Shown here piece after piece: positions 1 through 8,281 of a stretch of 64,000 bases of DNA. Below the pieces are notes generated by a model. That model had not been told where the DNA came from. It saw only the letters and a program-made list of their open reading frames with translations, and did not search any database. The translations under genes were made by a program, and so were the position numbers. This DNA comes from Sporosarcina psychrophila (GTDB lineage Bacteria; Bacillota; Bacilli; Bacillales_A; Planococcaceae), in the NCBI RefSeq assembly GCF_001590685.1, contig NZ_CP014616.1, positions 394,501 to 458,500 on the forward strand, given 5' to 3'. The number at the start of each line of letters is the position of its first letter. Positions within the stretch are counted from its first letter, which is position 1.

Positions 1-1839
1 AGCAACTGGCTTCCGCGAATATTTATGTTTATTCTACTACTTGGAGTTTTATGGGGATTGAAAGTTGGAATGGATAATGGATTTATCACCAATCCAGTAC
101 GAGTTGGAATGGGCTACACAGGAACAATTTTGCTCTATTTTCTTGGGACGCATTACTACAATGGTGGAAAAAAAGGGTTTGGTCTAACATTACTTGGCGG
201 TTTTATCGGACTCGGAATTTTGACGACATTCGCGGCACATCTTTTATATGGCTATCTGAATTTCACGATTGCATTTGTGATAGGCGTGGCTTATATTATC
301 GCAGGGTTGTTGTTATCGAGAAAAACAAAATCGGAAACGTTGACGATATTTTCTGGGATTGCAGGATTTTTACTTCCTTTTTTATTAGAAGGAGAAGGAG
401 CAACTTCCATTCAATTCTGTGCGTACATCCTGTTGTTATTTTTATCACTGTTTTATGTGTCACTCAGTCAAAAGTATAAGTATACGTTCTACGTCATGTT
501 TTCACTATTCCATTTAACGTTGTTCGTTTATGCACTTCTCGAGAGTGCGTTTGCGGAAGAATCGATACTTGTTGCGACGGTGTTAATTCAGCATAGTGTG
601 ATTTTATTGTTTTACTTAAAAGGTCGAATTTCAAGGGATGTATTTTCAGAAGCACTTCTCTACTCGAATTTTGTCTTAACAATCGGCTGGATAAAACTAC
701 TTGACCATATGCAGGAAGTGACTGTTTACGGCTTGTTGGCGCTGTTGTATAGTGTGCTTGCGGTATATTCATTTTGGAAGAAAGAAAGCGCGCTACGAGG
801 TATTTTGTCTGCTGTAGCCGTATTTGCAGTCACTGTATTCATCCTGGCCTTTGACATGGATGATACTCGGGTTATTCTAATATTGCTTCTAGTGAATGGG
901 GCAATTGGAATTTGGGTAGGTTTGCGCTTCAACACACTTAGGACGATTGTGACCGGTTCAGTAATTTACTTATTTACGGTTCCAGCAGTCCTAACTACAA
1001 TGCAAATAAATGCATTTTGGTCCATGGAGAATGCGGTGTGGCTTGTCTTTATTGGTTCATTCAGTTGGATATTTTACACGCTTTACCGATTTACGCCTTC
1101 TCGTTTATTGGGGAAAACGAAGTCAATTGACAAAAGTTTGATCGTTGGTCAACTACTTGTTCTTGTCTATATTTTTAAATTAACAAAGCTAGGGCTTGCG
1201 AATACTTATGTATCGTTTGACACAGCTAATCATGTTCAGGCGTTTGTATTATTAATGGTACTTAGTGCTATGTATTTCTTCCACAAGTGGAGTAAAGGAC
1301 TGTACTTGACGCATGGGGCAGTTATTCTGTTTCTGATAGCAGGTATGATAGTGCTGCTGACGGGCTTGGGTTCATATTATAAACACGGCGAGTTTTTATT
1401 TAATTTCTTTGTGCAATTTGCTTTTGTGGCCGCTTTTACGGCTGTAGTGTGGGCGATTGTAAAAGACCGTTTCTATCTTTCGAGCAAAGAGCTGAAGTGG
1501 GAGACACCGCAACTGGCGATTGTACTGCAAATTATCTATTTCATTGTCCTAAATAAATGGTACTTAGCCTTCACGACAGCTTATGAATGGGATTTGGAAT
1601 ATGTGTTGTTTGCGCATACGTTCTTGCTGTTTGCTTTTGCGTTTGTGTCCATCAGTATCGGCGGGAAAATGAATTGGAAGTATGTCAAAATTATCGGAGC
1701 GGTGCTCATTATCATTTGTGTGCTGAAGCTCTTCCTCGTCGACTTATCAAGCATTTCTATTCTTGTTAGGGCAATATTGTTCACTATCGTTGGTGTTGTC
1801 GGCCTGGTATATTCACGGACCTTGTTGAAGGAGGACTGA
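1..1839 (+). CDS. DUF2339 family polytopic membrane protein (5' end outside window)
   Basis: The reading frame is open from base 1, and the residues before the first ATG (base 25) read NWLPRIF, which looks like family sequence. The true start is therefore upstream of the window and this is a C-terminal part of about 612 residues. It is almost entirely hydrophobic, with many predicted membrane segments separated by short loops, as in DUF2339 proteins of Bacillota. No catalytic motif is visible and the function of the family is unknown. A strong hairpin follows the stop codon, so it is the last gene of its transcript. The family call is recognition by eye. Confidence 0.8.
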   Translation, partial: SNWLPRIFMFILLLGVLWGLKVGMDNGFITNPVRVGMGYTGTILLYFLGTHYYNGGKKGFGLTLLGGFIGLGILTTFAAHLLYGYLNFTIAFVIGVAYIIAGLLLSRKTKSETLTIFSGIAGFLLPFLLEGEGATSIQFCAYILLLFLSLFYVSLSQKYKYTFYVMFSLFHLTLFVYALLESAFAEESILVATVLIQHSVILLFYLKGRISRDVFSEALLYSNFVLTIGWIKLLDHMQEVTVYGLLALLYSVLAVYSFWKKESALRGILSAVAVFAVTVFILAFDMDDTRVILILLLVNGAIGIWVGLRFNTLRTIVTGSVIYLFTVPAVLTTMQINAFWSMENAVWLVFIGSFSWIFYTLYRFTPSRLLGKTKSIDKSLIVGQLLVLVYIFKLTKLGLANTYVSFDTANHVQAFVLLMVLSAMYFFHKWSKGLYLTHGAVILFLIAGMIVLLTGLGSYYKHGEFLFNFFVQFAFVAAFTAVVWAIVKDRFYLSSKELKWETPQLAIVLQIIYFIVLNKWYLAFTTAYEWDLEYVLFAHTFLLFAFAFVSISIGGKMNWKYVKIIGAVLIIICVLKLFLVDLSSISILVRAILFTIVGVVGLVYSRTLLKED

Positions 1840-1850
1840 GAAAAGAAGCG

Positions 1851-1897
1851 ATATGAAAAAGCAGCGGAATGATCAATTTCGCTGCTTTTTCATATAA
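1851..1897 (+). terminator. Rho-independent terminator after the DUF2339 gene
   Basis: A perfect 16-bp stem (1851-1866 with 1880-1895) encloses a 13-nt loop. The descending arm contains a five-T run. The A-run on the ascending arm means it could also stop transcription from the other strand, although no minus-strand gene lies nearby. Confidence 0.85.
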
Positions 1898-1985
1898 ATG
1901 GGGGAAGATATAAGTTACCTTATGTCGGGTATATTTGACTCCAGGATTCAATTTTCAGTATAATTCTGTTAACGGGAGGTTTACC

Positions 1986-2183
1986 ATGACGAAGAATTTG
2001 CGAGTCAAGGCTGCACGGGCAGCTAAGGATATGTCACAAAAGGATGTTGCAGAGGCAATCGGGATTACAAGGCAGACGATGAATGCCATTGAAAATGGTG
2101 AATACAATCCTTCCCTGAAATTATGCATTGCCGTATGTAAAGTGTTGGATAAATCATTAGATGAATTATTTTGGGAGGGATGA
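1986..2183 (+). CDS. Small XRE/Cro-type HTH regulator (65 aa)
   Basis: A 65-residue protein consisting of little more than one Cro/C1-type helix-turn-helix: SQKDVAEAIGITRQT at residues 17-31, followed by MNAIENGEYNPS, the classic recognition-helix region. The ATG at 1986 has a good GGGAGG site 5 nt upstream and gives the usual family length. A longer TTG-initiated frame from 1935 has no such site and adds residues atypical of the family. It is followed 3 nt later by a small membrane protein gene, a pairing common for this regulator type, so the two are probably co-transcribed. The ligand and target are unknown. Confidence 0.85.
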   Translation: MTKNLRVKAARAAKDMSQKDVAEAIGITRQTMNAIENGEYNPSLKLCIAVCKVLDKSLDELFWEG

Positions 2184-2186
2184 AAG

Positions 2187-2630
2187 ATGCAAAATGATCG
2201 CTTTGATGAATTTCAAATTGCGAAGAGACATCGTATTGGTTATCAAACATTCATTTTGACAATAGCGCTCATTGTTGTGAATGGCATTATAAAAATGAAT
2301 TATAGTTGGGCGGATCCTCTGATGGAAATGTTGGTACTCATATATATTCCAATGATGTACTTGACGGTGATGGCAATTTGGAAAGGTGCGTATACGAGTA
2401 AAAAGGAGAAGAATCCAAATGTCTATATTCCGATGTTTGGGCTTGTTGTATTATTTGGTTGGTTTGTCATTGGACAATCGATCTGGAGTGATGTGTTTAT
2501 CCTTACAGAAAACGGCAAACTGTCTAATAGCTCGGGCATATTATTTTCAACGACTTTCTTTACAGTGACCACAATTACGATGATTATTCGAAGAGCTATA
2601 GATTTTCGGATGATGCGGACGGAATCATGA
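2187..2630 (+). CDS. Small four-helix membrane protein paired with the XRE regulator
   Basis: A 147-residue protein with about four hydrophobic segments (roughly residues 21-38, 45-65, 80-98 and 118-135) and short charged ends. It starts 3 nt after the stop of the XRE regulator, with the SD (GGGAGG) inside the end of that gene, so the two are translationally coupled. Such membrane partners of 65-70 aa XRE regulators are common in Bacillota and are not functionally assigned. No catalytic motif was seen. I do not assign a function; sensing or sequestering of the regulator is only a guess. Confidence 0.7.
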   Translation: MQNDRFDEFQIAKRHRIGYQTFILTIALIVVNGIIKMNYSWADPLMEMLVLIYIPMMYLTVMAIWKGAYTSKKEKNPNVYIPMFGLVVLFGWFVIGQSIWSDVFILTENGKLSNSSGILFSTTFFTVTTITMIIRRAIDFRMMRTES

Positions 2631-2704
2631 ATAAAACTTGCCGGTTTCGCAATTAATGATAAAACGTGCGATAATAAAGAAAACGATCAAGTAAGGATGA
2701 CGAA

Positions 2705-3907
2705 ATGACAAAAACAATCGATTTACAAGTAAATGCAAGAAATATTAAAGATTTCAAAAAAGGCTATCCGTTGATTTTAAAAGATGCGATTATTAATTCT
2801 GGCGTGCTTGCAACGGAAGCGGAAGGAACGATTGTACGATTAGTGGATAAAGATCGTCGCTTTGTTGCGAAAGGCTATTACGGCTTGCAAAACAAAGGTC
2901 TTGGCTGGGTACTGACGAGGAAAGAGGAAGAAGTAATCGACTTTGACTTCTTCGAATCAAGAATCGCCGCAGCATTTGCGAGACGTGAAGCTTTATTTGC
3001 GGATGCCTACACGACAGCGTTCCGCGTGTTCAATGGTGAAGGCGATGGCATCGGCGGACTGACAATTGATTATTTTGACGGCTATTTTATGGTGAGTTGG
3101 TATAGCGAAGGGATTTATTCGCTGAAGCATCATGTCTACAGCGTCTTTGATAAAATCATTGATTACAAAGGTATTTATGAGAAGAAACGCTTTGACACAA
3201 AAGGCGGATACATCGAACAGGATGATTTCGTTAAAGGGGAGCAAGGTGATTTCCCAATTATCGTCAAAGAGAATGGCATGAATTTCGCAGTCAATTTGAA
3301 TGACGGCGCAATGACTGGGATTTTCCTTGACCAGCGTGATATGCGTAAAGCGGTTCGCGATAAGTATTCTGAGGGTAGAAATGTGTTGAACACATTCTCG
3401 TATACGGGCGCATTTTCTGTTGCGGCACTACTCGGCGGCGCAGTTAAGACGACAAACGTTGACTTGGCGAAGCGTAGCAATGCGAAAACAATCGAGCAGT
3501 TCAGTGTGAATGCTATAGATTATGAACAGCAGGATATCAAAGTGATGGATGTCTTCGACTACTTCCGCTATGCAAAACGGAATGATTTGAAATTCGATCT
3601 AATCATCCTTGACCCGCCTAGTTTTGCTCGTACTAAAAAGTATACGTTCAGTACAGCGCAGGATTATCCGGCACTTCTTATGGATGCAATTGCGATTACT
3701 GAGAAAAACGGCATCATTGTTGCATCGACAAATAATGCGAGTTTCGGAATGAAGAAATTCAAAACGTTCATCGAGCAGGCCTTCGAAGAAGCAGGATCTA
3801 GGTATAAAATTCTTGAGGAATCAACATTGCCGAAAGACTTCCGGACAAACCGTGATTACCCTGAATTCAACTATTTAAAAGTTGTTATTGTGCAGAAGAC
3901 GAAATAA
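2705..3907 (+). CDS. Class I rRNA (cytosine-C5) methyltransferase, RlmI family (YwbD-like)
   Basis: A 400-residue protein with the two-part layout of the RlmI family: an N-terminal PUA-like RNA-binding domain (about residues 1-75) and a C-terminal Rossmann SAM-dependent methyltransferase. SAM motif I is seen as NTFSYTGAFSVAAL and the catalytic/target motif as LDPPSFA. In Escherichia coli RlmI makes m5C1962 in 23S rRNA; B. subtilis YwbD is the nearest named relative I recall. The length is normal and the gene is intact. It stands alone, with a terminator downstream. The exact nucleotide modified is inferred from family membership only. Confidence 0.85.
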   Translation: MTKTIDLQVNARNIKDFKKGYPLILKDAIINSGVLATEAEGTIVRLVDKDRRFVAKGYYGLQNKGLGWVLTRKEEEVIDFDFFESRIAAAFARREALFADAYTTAFRVFNGEGDGIGGLTIDYFDGYFMVSWYSEGIYSLKHHVYSVFDKIIDYKGIYEKKRFDTKGGYIEQDDFVKGEQGDFPIIVKENGMNFAVNLNDGAMTGIFLDQRDMRKAVRDKYSEGRNVLNTFSYTGAFSVAALLGGAVKTTNVDLAKRSNAKTIEQFSVNAIDYEQQDIKVMDVFDYFRYAKRNDLKFDLIILDPPSFARTKKYTFSTAQDYPALLMDAIAITEKNGIIVASTNNASFGMKKFKTFIEQAFEEAGSRYKILEESTLPKDFRTNRDYPEFNYLKVVIVQKTK

Positions 3908-3917
3908 ATGTGGAATA

Positions 3918-3958
3918 CAAAAGCCGTGCTAGGATTCTCCTGGTGCGGCTTTTTTTTA
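3918..3958 (+). terminator. Terminator after the RlmI-like gene
   Basis: A hairpin pairs AAAAGCCG with CGGCTTTT, with further partial pairing inside the loop, and is followed by eight T residues. It lies 11 nt after the stop codon. Confidence 0.8.
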
Positions 3959-4027
3959 TTCATAAAAGAAGGACTAAGCCTTTCAATCGAGAATTGATTA
4001 GGACAGAGATTGAATAGGGGTGGGCAT

Positions 4028-4648
4028 GTGACTGAGGCGATTTTACATGGAATTATTCTGGCATTTGGACTTATTGTGCCATTAGGTGTCCAAAATGTGT
4101 TTGTTTTTAATCAGGGGGCATTGCAGCCGACATTCATGAGAGCCCTACCTGTAGTCGTGACCGCAGGTATTTGTGACACAATCTTGATTGTTGCGGCGGT
4201 GTCGGGCGTATCACTTCTTGTCCTAACGTTTGCCTGGTTGGAAAATATTATCTTCAGTATTGGTATTCTCTTTTTACTCTATATCGGTTTTGTCTTATGG
4301 AAAAGTGATGCGATGTCGACGAAGGTGGATGGAGAGAGATTTTCTACAAAAAAGCAAATCATCTTTGCAGCATCGGTTTCTTTATTAAACCCTCATGCAA
4401 TCCTCGATACGATTGGAGTTATCGGGTCAAGCTCACTCAATTACGAGGGGGACGTAAGAATTGCATTTACGCTGACGACAATCATCGTTTCATGGCTTTG
4501 GTTTATAGGGCTTGCAACGGGCGGACGCTATTTCGGAAAGTTGGATTCGAGTGGGAAACTAATGGCGCTGCTGAATAAAGTATCCGCTTTAGTCGTTTGG
4601 GGAGTTGCTGTGTATATGGCAATCAGACTTATCAAGAATATGATGTAA
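4028..4648 (+). CDS. LysE/ArgO-family amino-acid exporter
   Basis: A 206-residue protein with about six membrane segments and the LysE-family N-terminus, in which a hydrophobic helix contains LIVPLGVQNVFVFNQG, followed by a conserved NPHAILD-type motif near residue 135. Members export basic or other amino acids using the membrane potential. I chose the GTG at 4028 because AGGGGTG lies just upstream; a TTG at 4010 would add six residues without a ribosome binding site. A terminator follows at once. The substrate cannot be read from sequence, and no LysG-type regulator is adjacent. Confidence 0.85.
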   Translation: MTEAILHGIILAFGLIVPLGVQNVFVFNQGALQPTFMRALPVVVTAGICDTILIVAAVSGVSLLVLTFAWLENIIFSIGILFLLYIGFVLWKSDAMSTKVDGERFSTKKQIIFAASVSLLNPHAILDTIGVIGSSSLNYEGDVRIAFTLTTIIVSWLWFIGLATGGRYFGKLDSSGKLMALLNKVSALVVWGVAVYMAIRLIKNMM

Positions 4649-4649
4649 G

Positions 4650-4685
4650 AGCCGTGCCGAGTAACAAACTGGCACGGCTTTTCTC
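4650..4685 (+). terminator. Terminator after the LysE-type gene
   Basis: A 9-bp stem, AGCCGTGCC with GGCACGGCT (4650-4658 and 4671-4679), is followed by a short T-rich stretch. It starts right after the stop codon. Confidence 0.8.
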
Positions 4686-4700
4686 TAATTTAACCTATGC

Positions 4701-4797
4701 GGGTCATAATCAGCCCCATGGAGAGCATAACCACGTCCATGGCGGTCATAACGTGCATCGTATCGAGCATAACTGCTTCCATGCCGGTCATAACACA
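4701..4797. repeat. Degenerate tandem repeat with exact 21-bp period
   Basis: The core CATAA occurs at 4705, 4726, 4747, 4768 and 4789, always exactly 21 bp apart. The three odd units carry GGTCATAA and the two even units GAGCATAA, so there is a 42-bp higher-order period. Half of the units also share a CCATG block. It fills the gap between the LysE terminator and the stop codon of the minus-strand DUF3021 gene. Open frames crossing it are low-complexity repeats and not convincing genes. It resembles the array at 50521-50795 in core and spacing. Confidence 0.75.
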
Positions 4798-4812
4798 ATG
4801 AATAGTAATAAA

Positions 4813-5223
4813 TCAAAGCTCCTGGAGTTCCGCATTCAACTTCTTCGCCTGCCCTCTGAAATACAGATAGAAGGAAGTCCAAAATATGGAATAGCAGACA
4901 ACGAACATTCCGAATACGAGTAAAAAGCTTTTCACAGTAAACGGAACCCAACCGATTCCGAACGCTAGGATGAAGTAAAGGATAACTACCGTAACGAAAT
5001 GTAATGCGGTCTGTTGGGACAAACGTAAAGACGTATTTTCAAAAAAGAGCGGTGTGACTGTGAAAAACCAACCACAGAAGATGGAACCGAGTGAGTTTTT
5101 TAAGAATAATTGTCCGTCTAGCATATCTTTACCGCTGAATAGCACAACTGAATTCGTCAATATGACTGCAATAAATGCACCGAAAAGAATACCGATGAAG
5201 CTTCTATATAAAAAGGTTTTCAT
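4813..5223 (-). CDS. DUF3021 family membrane protein, partner of LytTR regulator
   Basis: A 136-residue protein with four hydrophobic segments (about residues 8-28, 45-62, 74-92 and 99-118) and a charged C-terminal tail, matching the DUF3021 family. Its ATG overlaps the stop of the LytTR gene by 4 nt, so the two are translationally coupled. In LytTR regulatory systems a small membrane protein encoded next to the regulator usually restrains it; assigning that role here is inference from gene order. It is the last gene of the operon, and the 21-bp repeat lies just downstream. Confidence 0.8.
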   Translation of the reverse strand: MKTFLYRSFIGILFGAFIAVILTNSVVLFSGKDMLDGQLFLKNSLGSIFCGWFFTVTPLFFENTSLRLSQQTALHFVTVVILYFILAFGIGWVPFTVKSFLLVFGMFVVCYSIFWTSFYLYFRGQAKKLNAELQEL

Positions 5224-5678
5224 TCGCCTTTCCTCCTATTCATTTTCAAGGATTCTTTAATGGCATTGACGTATGTTCGAGAGACGTATTCTTTTGTACC
5301 TGATTTAAAATACACACAAAGTGTTCCATTAAACGACGCTTCGAAGCGGCTTAATTCATGTAGATTTGCAATGACAGATTTAGAGAGCCTAATGAATTTA
5401 CTCGCCGGAAGAATTTTTTCAAGTTCGTATAACTTTTCTTTTAGTTTAAATGAGCCAGCAGAAGTCACGGCGATAACGCTATTTTTTTCTGTATGGAAAA
5501 AGTGGATTTCTGCCGGTTTTAAAATATGTTGCATATCTCCATCTTTTCCGACGAGGAATTCTGTGTCTTGCCCTTTGATAAAATCTAGAATTTCTTGTAC
5601 GGAATCATCCAATGTCGGGCATTCAATCGTCACCTTGGTTTCTTCATAATCGCGATCAATGTTTAATGATACTTTCAT
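5220..5678 (-). CDS. LytTR-domain DNA-binding regulator
   Basis: A 152-residue protein without a response-receiver domain. Residues 1-45 form a short N-terminal extension and about 50-150 form a LytTR domain, including SKFIRLSKSVIANLHELSRFEASFNG and a YVSRTYVNAIKESL end typical of the fold. It lies between an ABC-2 transporter pair upstream and its DUF3021 partner downstream. A 60-nt gap before it holds an inverted repeat, GGCAAT/ATTGCC, that could be an internal operator. It probably controls the adjacent ABC transporter; the inducing signal is unknown. Confidence 0.85.
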   Translation of the reverse strand: MKVSLNIDRDYEETKVTIECPTLDDSVQEILDFIKGQDTEFLVGKDGDMQHILKPAEIHFFHTEKNSVIAVTSAGSFKLKEKLYELEKILPASKFIRLSKSVIANLHELSRFEASFNGTLCVYFKSGTKEYVSRTYVNAIKESLKMNRRKGE

Positions 5679-5695
5679 TGCGATGCACCCCTATC

Positions 5696-5742
5696 GGCAA
5701 TAGTATATACATTAAATTTACCATTGCCTGGTAGTCTGTCAA
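5696..5742 (-). promoter_or_regulatory. Candidate LytTR-gene promoter/operator
   Basis: The intergenic stretch before the LytTR gene contains an inverted repeat GGCAAT (5696-5701) and ATTGCC (5723-5728). A TATACT-like box (minus strand, 5702-5707) lies just inside it. A TTGACA hexamer (minus strand, 5737-5742) lies further upstream, but it is not at 17-bp spacing from TATACT. The region may therefore be an autoregulatory operator rather than a simple SigA promoter. Weak evidence. Confidence 0.3.
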
Positions 5743-6482
5743 ATACGTCTTTTAGTAGAAATATGGAGAACGAACAATGCGACAATCACTAAACAAGAAA
5801 TATAGACGATGGATATAAGCGTGCTGTTGTCAAAAGTAAGCTGTTCATTCCAAACAGCAATGAACAAATTATTCATATGATAGAGCGGATTAAATTCGGC
5901 GATAACTTGTATAAATTTCGGCATCATATTGATTGGAAATGCAAAGCCACCTGTAAAGATAACGACTTGGAAAATAACGATGGAGAACACTAATGCACTT
6001 TTCATCTCGTTGAAAAAAGAGTAGATGGCAGATGCGATAACGAGCAGAGCAGCATTGAGTGCGATGAAAAATCCATAGGCCAAGATGAAATTCAGTACAT
6101 GAAACTGCAAATCATACAAGAGCATACCAATCGCATAAACGAACAGGTAGCCAAAACTTGTAATGATAATGGAGCGGATAATACTGGATAGCAGAAGTAT
6201 ATTTTTAGAAACGGGAGAAAGTCTAATTCGTTTTTCGACACCCGTCGTACGATGCGTCACCTGGTCGAACCCGAAAGCGAAAAATACAGTGGTGAACGTG
6301 ATAAGTAAAATATACGAGGGTGTATATGTTTGTGCATAACTTAAGTTACCCGCGTAGGTTTGATCTCCGAACAATTGCCCCATGAAAATGTACGTAACAG
6401 GCGGTACCACAATCGTGAAAACTAAGTAAAATAATTCTCTTGAAAACATGAGTAAGTCGTATTTTAACTGAGTCGCTAACAT
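5739..6482 (-). CDS. ABC-2 type transporter permease
   Basis: A 247-residue integral membrane protein with six predicted segments and the ABC-2 layout: a long extracellular loop after segment 1, then a cluster of helices, with GGFAFPINMMPKFIQ before the last segment as in drug and lipid exporters of this class. It lies 12 nt downstream of its ATPase gene. Together they should form an exporter; the linked LytTR/DUF3021 pair suggests it responds to membrane or peptide stress. The substrate is unknown. Confidence 0.85.
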   Translation of the reverse strand: MLATQLKYDLLMFSRELFYLVFTIVVPPVTYIFMGQLFGDQTYAGNLSYAQTYTPSYILLITFTTVFFAFGFDQVTHRTTGVEKRIRLSPVSKNILLLSSIIRSIIITSFGYLFVYAIGMLLYDLQFHVLNFILAYGFFIALNAALLVIASAIYSFFNEMKSALVFSIVIFQVVIFTGGFAFPINMMPKFIQVIAEFNPLYHMNNLFIAVWNEQLTFDNSTLISIVYISCLVIVALFVLHISTKRRI

Positions 6483-6494
6483 ATTTTCTCCTCC

Positions 6495-7214
6495 TTATAT
6501 GGATACTTTCTCGAGATAAAATTCATTGATGGATTTATAGCCTGATGCCAAAATAGCTTCTGTCGTATCGTAGATTTCATTCACACCATTATCTATAAGC
6601 ATTACTTTGTCGCAGTACAATTCGATTTCATCCATATTATGTGTTGTCAGAATGACAGTACCGCCTGTTTTCTCGTTGTAATCGGTAATATACGTCCAAA
6701 GAATATTGCGCATATGCGGATCTAGACCTGTTGTCGGTTCATCTAAAATTAGAAGTTTTGGTTGTGATAAAAAGGCAATGGCTAAGCTTACAATCTGTTT
6801 CCATCCTCCAGAAAGTTTATCGAAGTACTTTTTTCGATGCGGCTGTAATTTGAAGTCAGCAATTATTGTTTCGATGTCAATTGGGGATTTGTAATAGGCT
6901 TTAAATAACCGCAGTAACTCTTGTACTTTCAGTGTCTGATAGAACTGTGTAGGCTGCAGGACGACGGAAATTTGTTTTCGAACTTGTTCCATCCGGTTTA
7001 TTGAAAGTGCTTTAATATCTTCATCGAAAACGAAGACTGTTCCAGCGTCGTATTGTTTAATGGTCATAATAATTTCAAGGAACGTTGATTTGCCCGCCCC
7101 GTTTTTCCCGATAACCCCAATTACTTCACCTTCTTGTGCTTGAAAATCCAACCCTTTTAAAACGACGTTTGTTCCGTAAGCTTTTTTTAAGTTGCTAACG
7201 TTGATGATATTCAT
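6495..7214 (-). CDS. ABC transporter ATP-binding protein
   Basis: A 239-residue ATPase with Walker A GKNGAGKST (residues 36-44), signature LSGGWKQ (about 134-140), Walker B LLILDEP (about 154-160) and the D-loop TTGLD. The signature has Trp after the GG, a minor variation. The ATG has GGAGGG upstream. It is the first gene of the minus-strand operon (ATPase, permease, LytTR, DUF3021) and diverges from vanW across a 197-bp gap. It energises export by the neighbouring permease. Confidence 0.9.
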   Translation of the reverse strand: MNIINVSNLKKAYGTNVVLKGLDFQAQEGEVIGVIGKNGAGKSTFLEIIMTIKQYDAGTVFVFDEDIKALSINRMEQVRKQISVVLQPTQFYQTLKVQELLRLFKAYYKSPIDIETIIADFKLQPHRKKYFDKLSGGWKQIVSLAIAFLSQPKLLILDEPTTGLDPHMRNILWTYITDYNEKTGGTVILTTHNMDEIELYCDKVMLIDNGVNEIYDTTEAILASGYKSINEFYLEKVSI

Positions 7215-7411
7215 TGCTATCCCTCCGTTTGAAAGTTCTTTGTAACCAAAGTGTATGTTGTCTCGGTCTTGCTGTCTTCGGTATTCCCGTGAACCGCAAT
7301 AATAGGAAGGTGACTTGTAGAAAACGTCCTATGAAATGCATTTGGTTTTCCGGAAAATTAAAAGGACAAAGCTGGTAGAGAAGAGAATAAGTAGAAGAGG
7401 GGATGACGCGG

Positions 7412-8224
7412 ATGAATTCATTGCAACCAAAAAAGCGCAGCAAGTTGCGAATATTCTTCGGGAAGAAAGTGTACCGATTGAGGCGGTATTCGGAGTGGTA
7501 CATGGACGGAAAAAAGTATGCAACAAGGCGGTCAATGGAGAAATTAAACCATGTCATCTTCAAACATCGAACGCCGTTGCTCCGCAAATTGAAAGATGTA
7601 GAGATGGAATTGCAAACAAACAAAATTACGAATTTGAAAATAGCAGCAAAACGATTGAACGGAATTATGCTCCAGCCTGGAGAGACATTTTCCTATTGGC
7701 GCTTGATAGGCAGTACGACGAAGCGAAAAGGTTACGTTGACGGAATGATTTTGCATTACGGGCAAGTGACGAAAGGCGTTGGAGGCGGTTTGTGTCAGTT
7801 GTCGAACCTGATTTACTGGATGACACTTCACACACCGCTCGCGATTACTGAGCGATACCGTCATAGTTATGACGTATTCCCAGATTCGAAACGGAAACAG
7901 CCATTCGGAAGTGGTGCAACATGCGCTTATAACTATCTAGATTTACAAATAAAGAACGAAACGAACGAGCCATATCAGCTCCTCATTTATTTGACTGACA
8001 CATCGCTTGTTGGTGAATGGCGTGCGCCTATGGCTGCGAATCGAACGTATAGAGTATACGAAAAAGACCACAGTTTCACGCGTGAATCATGGGGTGGTTA
8101 TGTGCGCCATAATACAATCTATAGGGAAGCTTACAACCTGAATGGTGAACTTATCGATGACGAATTCATCACAGAAAACCACGCGATCACGATGTATGAG
8201 CCATTTTTGACATATGAGAAGTGA
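7412..8224 (+). CDS. VanW family protein
   Basis: A protein of about 270 residues with a basic N-terminus and a VanW domain (about residues 65-240), recognised by LNGIMLQPGETFSYW and GGGLCQLSN. VanW accompanies some vancomycin-resistance clusters but is widespread outside them, and its function is unknown; nothing here suggests glycopeptide resistance. GAGGGG sits 9 nt before the ATG at 7412, which I prefer. An in-frame ATG at 7403 abuts that site too closely. Overlapping frames in this interval are shadows. It appears to be a single-gene unit. Confidence 0.85.
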   Translation: MNSLQPKKRSKLRIFFGKKVYRLRRYSEWYMDGKKYATRRSMEKLNHVIFKHRTPLLRKLKDVEMELQTNKITNLKIAAKRLNGIMLQPGETFSYWRLIGSTTKRKGYVDGMILHYGQVTKGVGGGLCQLSNLIYWMTLHTPLAITERYRHSYDVFPDSKRKQPFGSGATCAYNYLDLQIKNETNEPYQLLIYLTDTSLVGEWRAPMAANRTYRVYEKDHSFTRESWGGYVRHNTIYREAYNLNGELIDDEFITENHAITMYEPFLTYEK

Positions 8225-8281
8225 AGCGGGAATATTCGGTTGACCCCAAAAGTGAAGTCTTAAATTGGGAGTGGGTTTGGG

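Noticed and set aside
4597..4951. His/Asn-rich frames over the 21-bp repeat (both strands)
   Set aside because: A 21-bp period leaves every frame open if the unit lacks stops, so the frames are a by-product of the repeat; no ribosome sites.
7336..7740. 134-codon frame overlapping the vanW start
   Set aside because: It overlaps the convincing VanW protein in another frame and has no recognisable family sequence.
7412..8224. Vancomycin-resistance function for the VanW-family gene
   Set aside because: No vanHAX, vanR/S or other van genes nearby; VanW domains are widespread and not diagnostic of resistance.
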